From assembly GCA_963779225.1 (NCBI GenBank), contig CAVZWW010000003.1, positions 434,001 through 498,000 of the forward strand: DNA of 64,000 bases, written 5' to 3'. The notes beneath the pieces are model-generated. The model did not search any database and was not told the origin of the DNA. It saw only the letters and a program-made list of their open reading frames with translations. Both the position numbers and the translations under genes were made by a program. Of this stretch, positions 1-9,500 are shown in pieces. This DNA is from CAVPCZ01 sp963779225. Lineage in GTDB: Bacteria; Bacteroidota; Ignavibacteria; UBA10030; UBA6906. Each line of letters begins with the position of its first letter. Position 1 is the first letter of the stretch.

Positions 1-60
1 CATGACCGGCAGGGCAAGGGCTGCTGCAACAACGGCGTGGTCTAGGGAGAACGGACGCAT
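1..60 (-). CDS. Start of a membrane or exported protein, clipped by the window edge
   Basis: Only the first 20 codons are inside the window, so no family can be named. The reading starts at an ATG at 60 and begins MRPFSLDH followed by an uninterrupted hydrophobic stretch (VVAAALALPVM), which looks like a signal peptide or first membrane segment. An AAAGGG Shine-Dalgarno-like run lies 5 bases before the ATG. It begins 10 bases after the GDPD stop codon, in the same direction, so the two are probably co-transcribed. Confidence 0.5.
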   Translation of the reverse strand, partial: MRPFSLDHAVVAAALALPVM

Positions 61-70
61 GACAACCCTT

Positions 71-805
71 TCAGGAAGTGCCGGAGTCCCCACGCAAACG
101 CGAAGGAAAATCCGTAAAGACGAGATCCACACCGTACCGCTTGACCCGGCGCAGCTGCACGGGAGTATTGACGGTGTACACACCGACGCAAATGCCGTGG
201 GCGTGGGCGTCATCCACATGGCGTCGCCGGAGCTGTGTGCGGCTGTAGATCACGGTTGTTGCGCCGAGACGGCGGGCGATCGTGGATGGCCGCAGTACCG
301 TATGGCGTACAGGGAGAAGAAGTGCCCCGAGCACAAGCGGACCCGCAAGGGGGGCGAACTGCATCAGGAACCGGTGGTTGAATGAAGAAACGATCACCGG
401 TCTTCTGCGTGCGCAATGACGCAGAAGTTCTGCAAGACACTCAACCAGGAGATGCAGTGGCCGCCGGTCGCCGTCTGTTTTCACCTCGACATTGATCGGC
501 ATTTCCGGAGGAAGGATGTCAAACACGTCGCTCAGGAGGGGTATGCGCTCTCCGGCGAAGCGGGGTGCGAACCATCCGCCGGCGTCGAGCGAGCGCAGGT
601 ATTTCCACGGTGCAGAATGGACCCGGCCGTGGCCGTTCGTCGTGCGCCGGAGGGTCCGATCATGGATCACCACGGGATACAGGTCCCTGGAGAACCGTAC
701 ATCCAGTTCGATCATGTCGGCGCCGTCCTCCGTGGCGCGGCGGAAGGCAGCCAGAGTGTTCTCCGGTGCGGATCCCGAGCTGCCACGATGCGCGGCGATG
801 TGCAT
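71..805 (-). CDS. Glycerophosphodiester phosphodiesterase (GDPD family)
   Basis: Hydrolyses glycerophosphodiesters to sn-glycerol 3-phosphate and an alcohol, with a divalent metal. The 244-residue protein has the family signature: the HRG near the N-terminus, a following ENT, the metal-binding ELD, the catalytic H of the HDRTL segment, and a central EVK. It is a single GDPD domain with no signal peptide, so it is likely cytoplasmic like UgpQ. Two adjacent ATG codons overlap the adk stop; the second (805) is preferred because it lies 5 bases from a GGAG, whereas the first has only 2. Overlap with adk suggests translational coupling. Substrate is not predictable. Confidence 0.88.
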   Translation of the reverse strand: MHIAAHRGSSGSAPENTLAAFRRATEDGADMIELDVRFSRDLYPVVIHDRTLRRTTNGHGRVHSAPWKYLRSLDAGGWFAPRFAGERIPLLSDVFDILPPEMPINVEVKTDGDRRPLHLLVECLAELLRHCARRRPVIVSSFNHRFLMQFAPLAGPLVLGALLLPVRHTVLRPSTIARRLGATTVIYSRTQLRRRHVDDAHAHGICVGVYTVNTPVQLRRVKRYGVDLVFTDFPSRLRGDSGTS

Positions 806-1461
806 CATATCTCCAGATGTTCCCTGACAAGCGCTTTGATTGTGCGGTTAACGACGTCGACGGGGGCTGCGCCATCGACCGTGAAGACAAGGCCGAGGTT
901 TTGATAGTAGGTCAGAACCCGGGCGGTTTTTTCACGATAGACGCTCATGCGTTTCCGAACCGTTTCCGGTTTGTCATCGTCGCGCTGGAGGAGTGCGCTT
1001 CCGCAATCGGGGCAGAGGGTTCCCGCACCCAGTCCGTCCAGGTCCCGGTTGAAGATCTTGCCATCTTTGGGGCAGACCAGGCGGCTGCTGAGACGGTGGA
1101 TCAATTCGTCAACATCAACATCGAAGCTGATGACCCGGTACGGTGCATCCCCCAGATCGCGGAAAATCTCCTCGAGGGCTCTGGCCTGCGGCACGGTCCG
1201 CGGGAATCCGTCCAGGATGAACCCCCGGGCGGCCCGGGGTGACATAAGTGCGTTACGGACGATGTCGATCATCAGGTTATCCGGAACGAGCTGCCCGTTG
1301 TCCATGAACGATTTGGCCGCTACACCCAGCGGGGTACCGGCCGCCACCGCGAGGCGCAACATGTCGCCTGTCGAGTAATGCGGGATCTGGAACTCCTCCG
1401 CGAGGAGCTTTGCTTGAGTTCCCTTTCCCACGCCCGGCGGTCCGAAGAGCAAGAGTCGCAT
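805..1461 (-). CDS. adk: Adenylate kinase
   Basis: Catalyses ATP + AMP = 2 ADP in the cytoplasm. The 218 residues fit the long, zinc-LID form. The P-loop GPPGVGKGT is at 7-15, the AMP-binding segment with STGDMLR is at 30-36, and GFPRT is at 85-89. The LID (about 125-160) carries C130, C150 and C153, but the position that is usually the second cysteine is D133 (CPKD). So the putative metal site is Cys-Asp-Cys-Cys rather than Cys4 or the Cys3-Asp order known from Bacillus. It follows rlmN by 16 bases and overlaps the GDPD start, so the three look like one unit. Confidence 0.96.
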   Translation of the reverse strand: MRLLLFGPPGVGKGTQAKLLAEEFQIPHYSTGDMLRLAVAAGTPLGVAAKSFMDNGQLVPDNLMIDIVRNALMSPRAARGFILDGFPRTVPQARALEEIFRDLGDAPYRVISFDVDVDELIHRLSSRLVCPKDGKIFNRDLDGLGAGTLCPDCGSALLQRDDDKPETVRKRMSVYREKTARVLTYYQNLGLVFTVDGAAPVDVVNRTIKALVREHLEI

Positions 1462-1477
1462 GAGTCACCACTATGTC

Positions 1478-2635
1478 TTAGGTTGAGGATGGATGCCGAC
1501 TGGTACTGTTGCGCCGGGCTGCAGGCACCGGACGGCCGGATGCGGAGGCTACCACCAGTTGTCCGCAGGCCGCGGAAATATCTTCCCCCGCGCTGGACCG
1601 GATCATCACTGTCAGATGCGCCTCACGCAGCTGCTGCACGACCGCCTGCAGCCGTGGTGACGGGCGGAGGAGCGCGCCCGGACCGTCCGGATGTTTCACG
1701 CTGATGGCATGATACGGAATCACATTCAATTTGGACGGTACGGCACGGGCAAACCGGATAAGCCGCCGGATTTCTTCGGGCGTATCGTTGATCCCGTCGA
1801 ACAGGACCACCTCATAGGTGATCCGCTGTTTGACCCTGCCATAATACGACGTCACGGCATCGAGGAGGGCCCGCAGAGGAAACCTCCGTGCAACCGGCAT
1901 GAGCGTTTTGCGTGTTTCGTCAACCGCACTGTGCAGTGAGACCGCGAGTTTCATCCGCTGTTTCTCTTCCCCCATGCGGCGAATCCCCTCGGCCCATCCG
2001 GCGGTGGAGATCGTCATCCGCCGGGCCGCAATGCCGATGCCCTCCGTCAGAATGCCGGCCGCCTGCATCACGGCATCATAGTTGAGCATCGGCTCGCCCA
2101 TTCCCATGAAGACCACATTGGTGATGGTTGCACCGGTTGAACGCCGGACGGCGAGCACCTGGTCCAGGATTTCACCCGGGGTGAGGTTGCGCAGGTATCC
2201 CATTGTACCCGTTGCACAAAAAGCGCAATCCAGAGGACACCCGACCTGGGTCGACACGCACAGGGTCAACCGTTCACGGGGAGGAGAGGATCCCTTTTTC
2301 TCATCGGGATCGACTTCCTCGAAACCGGTTGCAGGCGGAATCAGCACGCTTTCGATCTTGAGGCCGTCCTCCAGACCGAACAGAAATTTCGTTGTACCAT
2401 CCGCGGGGGAAACGTGCGTGTCGAGAAGGGAGACACCCCGTACCGTGGCAACGGAGGCGAGCCGTTCGCGAAATGCGCGTGCCACATCCGTCATCGCATC
2501 GAACGAGGTGACCCCGCGACCGTACAGCCAGAGGTAGAGCTGGTCGCCACGATACGGGCGCTCCTCCAGGGCGACCACATATGCCCGGAGTTGATCCCGG
2601 TTCATCCCCAGTATGTTCTGTACTCCGGCGCTCAT
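1478..2635 (-). CDS. rlmN: Dual-specificity 23S rRNA/tRNA adenine-C2 methyltransferase RlmN
   Basis: Radical-SAM enzyme that methylates C2 of A2503 in 23S rRNA and A37 in some tRNAs. The 4Fe-4S ligands are in CPLDCAFC (C133, C137, C140). The second essential cysteine is C357 in the ISAACGQL context, matching C355 of E. coli. The GEPMLN and SLHSAVDETR segments are also typical. At 385 residues it is slightly longer than the family average because of a low-complexity C-terminal tail. The start is uncertain: neither the ATG at 2635 nor the one at 2605 has a clear Shine-Dalgarno sequence. Confidence 0.95.
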   Translation of the reverse strand: MSAGVQNILGMNRDQLRAYVVALEERPYRGDQLYLWLYGRGVTSFDAMTDVARAFRERLASVATVRGVSLLDTHVSPADGTTKFLFGLEDGLKIESVLIPPATGFEEVDPDEKKGSSPPRERLTLCVSTQVGCPLDCAFCATGTMGYLRNLTPGEILDQVLAVRRSTGATITNVVFMGMGEPMLNYDAVMQAAGILTEGIGIAARRMTISTAGWAEGIRRMGEEKQRMKLAVSLHSAVDETRKTLMPVARRFPLRALLDAVTSYYGRVKQRITYEVVLFDGINDTPEEIRRLIRFARAVPSKLNVIPYHAISVKHPDGPGALLRPSPRLQAVVQQLREAHLTVMIRSSAGEDISAACGQLVVASASGRPVPAARRNSTSRHPSST

Positions 2636-2677
2636 CGGGAGGGCCGGCGCACCTGAACGTTCCGCCGGGCCCTGATG

Positions 2678-3223
2678 TTACTGCACCTTCACGTCAACCT
2701 GCGCCAGTATCTCTATACAGGCGGTGAGCCCATCGGGAACCGGGGGCGGGCCGGTCAGTCGGCCGCTGGACCTCAGGAAAATAACGGTTTCCGGATCGGT
2801 TTTGAACTGCTCCAGGACCCTGACGAGCTCAGCGAGACCCGCCTGTTGCACCTGCATGTGCGGTGAGTTCTGGAGCAGCGTCTGGGGGGTTGCAAAGTCG
2901 GACCACAACCCTGCATAGCGCACCAGCTCAATATTATTGATGTAGCCAATCCCGTTTGCGACGGAGTCTTTATAGGTACCCTTTGTACTCACGCGGATGT
3001 CGTAATAACGGACCGCGGAGATATCTTCAATATAGGATACGTCGATCTGGTCGGCAAGCCGGATCTTTATCGTGCCGTCGTACACCGGATTGCTCCCCCC
3101 GTTGATATCGTAGCAACCGGGTAAGGGCATATTGACCGCAATAAGAAACCCGTCATTGATGCAGGTTGAGCCTGTTGTGGCAAGAACACCGAGCAGGAGC
3201 AGCAGCAGCGCTTTCGTCTTCAT
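2678..3223 (-). CDS. Small exported protein of unknown function
   Basis: A 181-residue protein with a clear signal sequence (MKTKALLLLLLGVLATTG). The ATG at 3223 is chosen because GGAG lies 6 bases before it; longer versions of the frame lack this. A cysteine at residue 21 follows the hydrophobic core, but the residues before it (GSTC) make a poor lipobox, so export is safer to claim than lipidation. The mature part has no motif I recognise; a segment with the words KIRLADQIDVSYIEDI suggests a beta-rich fold. It sits downstream of the DUF6588-like barrel gene with a 166-base gap. Confidence 0.7.
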   Translation of the reverse strand: MKTKALLLLLLGVLATTGSTCINDGFLIAVNMPLPGCYDINGGSNPVYDGTIKIRLADQIDVSYIEDISAVRYYDIRVSTKGTYKDSVANGIGYINNIELVRYAGLWSDFATPQTLLQNSPHMQVQQAGLAELVRVLEQFKTDPETVIFLRSSGRLTGPPPVPDGLTACIEILAQVDVKVQ

Positions 3224-3389
3224 ATCATTCTCCAGATGGTTCGAGTACATGCCTGTGGTCCGTAACGTTACCGCCGTCCCAACTTTCTTGTCCCGGGTTC
3301 GCCGCAACAACGCCGGCGGGATATTCACTCCGGTATCTTTCGCCAAACCACGCGGGGCGCAAGAAAAACGGACGCGTTCTGAAATGGCG

Positions 3390-4307
3390 CTACCGGCCGA
3401 AGCCGATGCCGCCGGAATAATGGGTTACCGAGCCGAAATTCGCATCGGCAAAGATTTTGAAAAAGCCCAGGCTGACTCCCACACCCATGGTGAAACGAAA
3501 CGTGTTGGTGCCGGTCAGGTCAAGGTTCACCTCCTCCCGGACAGACGTGTCGGAGGAGTTGTACGTCAGGTTCATCGTGCTTTTTTCCCATGCAATGCCG
3601 CCGTAGAGGATCAGAATTTTGATACTCTTGCTCGCATGCAGGTTGGCCGTCATCCCTTTGAAATTGATGATGTCGCCCATGGTGAAGCTGTCGTAGAAAA
3701 ATCCGGCGGCGATATCCAGAGGACTGCTGGCAATGTACTGGCTGAGGCTATGATTCGCACCGACCCCCCAGAGTTTGGTGACGGGGATGGTGCCGTCGTT
3801 CATCGAGGGGATGATGGCAAAGCGGAGCAGGACTTCGGTACCGTAGAGCGAACCGACGCGCAGCTGCGGGACAGCCAGAGGGAACATGGAGGTATTGATG
3901 ATCCCGTCGGATCCTTTAAACTCAAGTCCCGAAATCGTCTTATGCAACACGGTCGTCCCTTTGCCGCCAAAAACCGTTGCCGTTTCGAAACTGCCGGGGT
4001 TGAAGCCCGCCGGGGTATTGGCAATATATTTCTTCTGCGCATCCTGGACCACCGACCCCATGGCAATGATGTCGAAACCGAGGGAAAAGCCCGACACGGG
4101 AACATAGGCGTTATGGTAGTACCCCGCGTGCATGTTCGCTCCAAACATGTCCACAAGCGGCTGCAGGTAGCCCGACACGGTCTCGGCACTCTGTTGCTTG
4201 ATCACATTCTCCAGGTCCGTTTGTGCCTGCGCACCCGCCGTGAGGAGCATCATCGCAGCGAGCAGGAACGGCAGGAGTCGAAGCACTGTTGCATCCGAGC
4301 GGTTCAT
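3390..4307 (-). CDS. Outer membrane beta-barrel protein, DUF6588-like
   Basis: A 305-residue protein with a signal peptide ending near GAQAQ (about residue 29). The rest consists of alternating hydrophobic/polar strands rich in Gly and aromatic residues, and ends in a strand-like GGIGFGR, as expected for an outer membrane barrel. The N-terminal half has a 'FGANMHAGYYHNAYV' stretch that resembles the DUF6588 proteins of Bacteroidota; this family match is from memory. GGAGG is 4 bases before the ATG, and a TTGTCA-N17-TATATT promoter lies just upstream, so it heads its own transcript. Function unknown. Confidence 0.72.
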   Translation of the reverse strand: MNRSDATVLRLLPFLLAAMMLLTAGAQAQTDLENVIKQQSAETVSGYLQPLVDMFGANMHAGYYHNAYVPVSGFSLGFDIIAMGSVVQDAQKKYIANTPAGFNPGSFETATVFGGKGTTVLHKTISGLEFKGSDGIINTSMFPLAVPQLRVGSLYGTEVLLRFAIIPSMNDGTIPVTKLWGVGANHSLSQYIASSPLDIAAGFFYDSFTMGDIINFKGMTANLHASKSIKILILYGGIAWEKSTMNLTYNSSDTSVREEVNLDLTGTNTFRFTMGVGVSLGFFKIFADANFGSVTHYSGGIGFGR

Positions 4308-4341
4308 GTATCCTCCGGTTAATGGATGGGTTTATGACGAC

Positions 4342-4370
4342 AATATACGATATGATCCCGTCTCTGACAA
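4342..4370 (-). promoter_or_regulatory. Sigma-70-type promoter for the DUF6588-like barrel gene
   Basis: On the minus strand a -35 TTGTCA (4370-4365) and a -10 TATATT (4347-4342) are separated by exactly 17 bases. Transcription would start about 4335, some 28 bases before the ATG at 4307, leaving room for the GGAGG ribosome binding site. Confidence 0.6.
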
Positions 4371-4416
4371 GTCGACGTTTGAACAGTGCCTGAGGTGAGA
4401 CAACGAGGTCTCGGTA

Positions 4417-5385
4417 TTAACGGGTTCTCTTGCGCAGTATGCCAAGCACCGCCTCCATGTCGTAAGGCAGGGGTGATGAGAATGCAAGCTCCTTGCCTGT
4501 TGCCGGGTGTATGAAACCGATGGTGCGGGCATGCAGCGCCTGCCTGTGGATGAACTCCAGGAGGGCCTGCACTTCGGTCTTCTGGCGCGGTGTTCCCGGA
4601 CCGTACAGAATCCGGCGCCCGTTGTATGTCGGGTCGCCGAAAACGGGATGCTGTATGTGAGCAAGATGCACTCTGATCTGGTGAGTCCGGCCGGTGCGGA
4701 GCCTCAGGCGAAGCAGGGAGAGATAGGAAAACCGTTCCAGAACTGCGTACTCCGTCACTGCCGACTTGCCTTCCTTCACCACGGCCATTTTCTTCCGGTC
4801 TGACTTGCTCCGTCCCAGATTGGCATCAATGAGGCCGGAGCGGGGCTCCAGCATTCCCCAGACGACGGCCTGGTATTCCCGTTGAATGGTACGCCGGGCG
4901 AACTGGCGCGCCAGGTGCGCATGGGCGGCATCGGTCTTGGCAACGACCATCAGGCCGGAGGTATCCTTGTCGAGCCGGTGAACAATTCCGGGCCGGGTGA
5001 CGTCACCTGCGGTAGAGAGCGAGGCACAATGGTGGAGAAGTGCATTCACCAGTGTTCCTGTATAGTTTCCGTAGGCCGGATGGGTCACCATTCCTGCCGG
5101 TTTGTTGACCACAAGCAGCTGTTCGTCCTCGTACAGCACGTCCAGAGGTATGTCTTCGGCTACAACATCGGGAGGCGGCGGCTGGGGAAGTGTGATGTGG
5201 ATCACTTCCCCGGGAGCAACAGAGTGGCTGGATCGTACGGGAATGCCATCCACCAGGACGAGCCCGGCCCGGATGGCTGTCTGGACCTTGGTCCGTGTGG
5301 CATTCTCCACATGATGTGTCAGGAAGACATCCAGCCGCTCCTTTTTCTTGCCGGCAGGGACGACAATTTCAAATTCCCGTGGCAT
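4417..5385 (-). CDS. rluD: Ribosomal large subunit pseudouridine synthase, RluD family
   Basis: Converts uridines of 23S rRNA (positions 1911, 1915 and 1917 in E. coli) to pseudouridine. The 322 residues contain an N-terminal S4 RNA-binding domain (about 15-65, RLDVFLTHH...KVQTAIRAGLVLVDG) and the RsuA/RluA catalytic domain with the HRLDKDTSGL motif, whose Asp is catalytic. The downstream GRTHQIRVHL segment is also typical. RluA/RluC paralogues share this layout; the S4 domain favours RluD. It starts 5 bases after the lspA stop and is the last gene of the ileS run. Confidence 0.92.
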   Translation of the reverse strand: MPREFEIVVPAGKKKERLDVFLTHHVENATRTKVQTAIRAGLVLVDGIPVRSSHSVAPGEVIHITLPQPPPPDVVAEDIPLDVLYEDEQLLVVNKPAGMVTHPAYGNYTGTLVNALLHHCASLSTAGDVTRPGIVHRLDKDTSGLMVVAKTDAAHAHLARQFARRTIQREYQAVVWGMLEPRSGLIDANLGRSKSDRKKMAVVKEGKSAVTEYAVLERFSYLSLLRLRLRTGRTHQIRVHLAHIQHPVFGDPTYNGRRILYGPGTPRQKTEVQALLEFIHRQALHARTIGFIHPATGKELAFSSPLPYDMEAVLGILRKRTR

Positions 5386-5390
5386 GACGG

Positions 5391-5981
5391 TCAGAGGGTG
5401 GGCGGGGGTGGCGGAGTACCGGATGCCGGTTCATCACTGCGGTGTTCCGGCGTCCCGGGACTGTGGAAAATGAGAAGGAGCACTACGCCCACGGTGACGC
5501 AGGCATCAGCGATATTAAACACCGGCCATCGGGTGAGCTCGTAGCCGAACAGGTTGATATCGAAGAAGTCCATGTCGAAGAAATCCACCACCCGGCCGTA
5601 GAAGAGCGGTTGGCCGTAAAACCAGACTCCGTAGAACATGCGGTCGATGAAGTTGCCGATTGCACCTCCGAGAATCATGGCAAGGGCGATGCGGAAGCCC
5701 AGCGGACTGCGCCGGGCGGAGTAAAGGTAGATGATGATGGCAATGCTTGCAAGGAGGGAAAACATGGCGAACACCGGCTTCGCTCCCAGATCGATGCTGA
5801 AGGCCATCCCCGGGTTTTCGACATAGGTCAACCGGAAGAAATCTCCCAGAATCTGCCGGCTGGCGCCGTACGGCATTCCCTGCCAGGAGATGCCGAGTGC
5901 CGGAAGTTCCACGCCTTTCACCAGGAGCTTGGTGATCTGGTCGCAGAGTACGATGACAAAGGAGAGCAGAAGCACGCGCAC
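5391..5981 (-). CDS. lspA: Lipoprotein signal peptidase II
   Basis: Inner-membrane aspartyl protease that removes signal peptides from diacylglyceryl-prolipoproteins. Four hydrophobic segments are visible. The two catalytic aspartates are D113 in GNFIDR and D159 in FNIADA, and the NPGMAFS motif is at 56-62. At 196 residues it is about 30 longer than usual, from a longer loop before the last segment (aromatic-rich, about 115-150) and a proline-rich C-terminal tail. The start codon is GTG at 5981, 3 bases after the dksA-like stop, with an AGGGG inside the preceding gene. Confidence 0.95.
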   Translation of the reverse strand: MRVLLLSFVIVLCDQITKLLVKGVELPALGISWQGMPYGASRQILGDFFRLTYVENPGMAFSIDLGAKPVFAMFSLLASIAIIIYLYSARRSPLGFRIALAMILGGAIGNFIDRMFYGVWFYGQPLFYGRVVDFFDMDFFDINLFGYELTRWPVFNIADACVTVGVVLLLIFHSPGTPEHRSDEPASGTPPPPPTL

Positions 5982-5984
5982 CGG

Positions 5985-6569
5985 TTATTTCCCCTGTTTC
6001 ATGCGTGCCAGGGCCAGCCGTCCGCGTTCGCAGGGCATGTTCGTGTTTTTATATTCCGCGCAGGTCTGAGCAGTCGGGACGGCTTCAAGGCGTTCTCTCG
6101 GCACGAGCAGGCCGCATGCCTTGCAGACACCATACGTTTTGTTGTCGATCCGCTGCAGGGCGTCGTCGAGCTGCACAATGAACTTGCTGCCGCGTGATGC
6201 AAAGAGAAACGTTTTTTCACGCTCCATCGCATCGGTTCCCTGCTCCATGTGCAGGGAGTAGTTGGAGCTCTCGCTCACGTACTCCCCTGTGGTCACGTCC
6301 ATGATGCTCTCTTTGAGGTTGTCCAGCTCCTCGAGCGTTTCCTGACGTTTGGCGAGGATGAGTTCCTTGAACCGGCGCAATTCCTCGGCCGAATATGTTT
6401 TCGGAACGAACAATTCCCCGGCGATGCGTTTTTCCCCGGCGCCCTTTTTCGGCACAGGTTTTACGGCGCGTCCGGCGGTTTTCTTTGGCGCGGCGGATTT
6501 TGTCTTTTTCGCCGTCTTGCCGCGCGGCGCCGGTCTTGCCGATGCAGCCTTAATCGTTTTCTTTGCCAT
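5985..6569 (-). CDS. TraR/DksA-family zinc-finger protein with Lys/Ala-rich N-terminus
   Basis: Relative of DksA, which binds the RNA polymerase secondary channel and modulates promoters with ppGpp. Residues 1-50 are a Lys/Ala/Pro-rich, histone-tail-like extension. Residues about 60-145 form the predicted coiled-coil arm, and the C-terminus holds the zinc-finger segment. C149, C152 and C170 are present, but the expected fourth ligand is Y173 (C170-A-E-Y173); another cysteine, C180, lies seven residues on. So the zinc site is either three-ligand, rearranged or lost. The position between ileS and lspA is common in related bacteria. Whether it acts as DksA is inference. Confidence 0.85.
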   Translation of the reverse strand: MAKKTIKAASARPAPRGKTAKKTKSAAPKKTAGRAVKPVPKKGAGEKRIAGELFVPKTYSAEELRRFKELILAKRQETLEELDNLKESIMDVTTGEYVSESSNYSLHMEQGTDAMEREKTFLFASRGSKFIVQLDDALQRIDNKTYGVCKACGLLVPRERLEAVPTAQTCAEYKNTNMPCERGRLALARMKQGK

Positions 6570-6596
6570 GCGTGTTCTTCTCCGGATATGAATACT

Positions 6597-9500
6597 CTAA
6601 CCGCGCTTCACGCGTGTGATCGACACGGTAACTTGTTCACCGTTGATGTCCAGTGATGTTGTGTGCCCGCCATCCGCGGGTGTCACGGAAAACTCTTCTG
6701 CAAGGGTTTCATTCATAATATACGTGCGCATGGATTGCAGCCGTCCCAGCAGTATTGACGACGTATCAACGCCGAGCCGGATGCGATCCATCACTGCAAA
6801 CCCCGCGTCCTTTCGCAGATTCTGAATCCGATTCACAAACTCGCGCGCCGATCCCTCGGCGAGCAGCGTTTCATCCAGCTGCGTGTCGAGTGCGACGGTC
6901 AGGGTGCCGTCGGATTCCACCAGCCATCCCGGAATATCCTCCCGCAGAATCTCCACATCCTCCGGTGTGACCGTCCACGACTGGTCTCCCGTTACAAGTG
7001 CCACGCCGCCGTTTCGTTCAAGCTGGAGGATTTCCGCACCGCTCATATCGCGCACCCGGGCCGCCACATGCTGGACGGCTTTGCCGAATTTGGGGCCGAG
7101 CGTCTTGAAATTCGGCTTTGCCTTCTTCTTCACCAGGCCCGACTCGTCCGTAACATACTCAATTTCCTTGACATTGATCTCGTCAAGGATGATATCCTGC
7201 ATCGTACGCACCGCAGCGCGTTCGTGCACGTCAGCGATGGGAAGGATCATCCGTCGCAGTGGCTGACGAACCTTGAGATTGGATTTCATCCGCATGGCCC
7301 GTACGAGCATCACAATCCGTTCTGCGCGTTCCATGCGATCTTCGAGGTCCGCGTCGATCACCGAGCTGTCCGGTACGGGCATGGTGGACAGATGCACCGA
7401 ATCCGCAGGGTCGCGCCGGCTGACCGTGTTCAGGTTGCGGTACAGCTCTTCCGCCAGAAACGGTGCAAACGGGGCCATGAGCTTCACGACCGTGTCGAGA
7501 CATTCATACAGCGTCTGATAGGCCGCCAGCTTGTCGGGCCCCATCTCGTTTTTCCAGAACCGCCGGCGGTTGCGGCGCACGTACCAGTTCGAAAGCATCT
7601 CCACTGCAAACTCGCTGACATTCCGGGCCGCTTTGGTGACGTCGTACGCGTCCATGAACGACAGGTAACGCCCAACCAACGAATGCAGTTCCGAGATGAT
7701 CCACCGGTCAATTTCCTGGCGTTGCGCGACGGGCACAAACGGCTCATTCAAGGTCAGCCGGTCGATGTTCGCGTACATAGCAAAGAACGCATAGGTGTTC
7801 ACCAGGGTTCCAAAAAACCGGCGTTGCACTTCCACCAGCCCGTCTTCGTCGAACATGGTGGGGCGCCAGGGTGGACTCGTGCTCACGAGGTACCAGCGCG
7901 CGGTATCGGCACCGTATTTTGAAAGTATGTCGAAGGGGTTAACCGTATTCCCTTTCGACTTGGACATCTTCTGGCCGTCCTTGTCGAGAATCAGATCGTT
8001 GACAAGCAAATTCTTGTATGCCGGAGCATTGAACAGGAATGTGCCAATGGCATGGAGCGAATAAAACCACCCGCGGGTCTGGTCGACACCTTCACAGATA
8101 AAATCGGCCGGATACTGCTCGCCGGAATCGATGAGGGTGTTGTTCTCGAACGGATAGTGCCATTGGGCGAAGGGCATGGCGCCGGAATCGAACCAGACAT
8201 CGATCAGTTCAGGCACCCGTTGCATGGTACCGCCACATGAGCAGGAAAACGTCACCGCGTCCACAAACGGTTTGTGCAGGTCGAGTGGTTCGGGAAGATT
8301 GTTCCCCTGGCGCAATTCGTCAATAGAACCGACACATTTCTGCTTTTTGCAGCTTTCGCACACCCACACCGGCAAGGGTGTCCCCCAGAACCGGTCGCGG
8401 GAAAGCGCCCAGTCCTTGTTCTCTTCGAGCCAGTTGCCGAACCGTCCTTCGCCCACTTCCGGCGGGACCCAGTTGATCAGCTTGTTCATGGCGATCATCC
8501 GGTCGGCATAGCTTGTGGTCTTGATGTACCACGACTCACGGGCATAGTAAAGCAGCGGAGTCTTGCAGCGCCAGCAATGCGGGTAGCTGTGGCTGATCGT
8601 CTCTTTTTTGTAGAGAATCCCCCGTTCCTTCAGATTCCTGATGATATCCGGATCTGCGTCGCGGACGAAGCGTCCCGTGAACGGGGGCACGTCCGGACCG
8701 AATTCACCGCTTTTGTTCACCGGATGGATTGTGGGCAGCCCGTACTTTTTGCCCACCTGGTAGTCGTCCTCGCCATATGCCGGGGCGATGTGGACAATGC
8801 CGGAACCATCTTCGGTCGTCACGAAATCCGCCTCGATCACAAAAAAGGCTCTGACTTCCACCGGGTGGAAGGAGAACAGCCGCTCATACTCCAGTCCGGC
8901 CAGCTCGCGTCCTTTCATCCGGGCAACGACGGTGTATTCGCCTTCAAGCACAGGCAGGCGCGCTTCGGCGAGAATCAGGTGTTCTCCCCGATGCGACACT
9001 TTCACATAGGTCACGTCCGGCGCAACCGCCAGAGCGACGTTTGAAATCAGCGTCCACGGAGTGGTTGTCCACACCAGAAACGAGGTGTCGGGTGCGCCCT
9101 TCAGCTTCATGCGAACGTACACGCTCGGGTCTTTCACATCTTCGTAGCCGAGTGAGACTTCGTGTGAAGAGAGTGGCGTTTCGCAGCGCGGGCAATAAGG
9201 CTGGATTTTGTATCCTTTATACATCAAGCCCTCGTCGAAAAACCGCTTGAGAGCCCACCAGACCGACTCGATGTATTCATTCTCGAACGTGACGTAGGGA
9301 TGGGTGAGGTCCACCCAGTAGCCCATCTGTTCCGTCAGCTGTTCCCACTCGGCCTTGTATTTCCAGACCGATTCGCGGCACCTGCGGTTGAACTCCGCAA
9401 CACCGTACCGAACGATATCCTCTTTGTGTTTGAAGCCGAGTTGCTTTTCCACCTCTATCTCCACCGGAAGGCCGTGCGTATCCCAGCCGGCTTTCCGGTG

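Noticed and set aside
3262..3271. Ten-base palindrome GTAACGTTAC upstream of the small exported protein
   Set aside because: Single short palindrome with no second copy or promoter nearby; expected by chance in a sequence this long.
3132..4322. 396-codon plus-strand open frame
   Set aside because: Antisense to the DUF6588-like barrel gene, whose signal peptide, promoter and ribosome binding site are clear.
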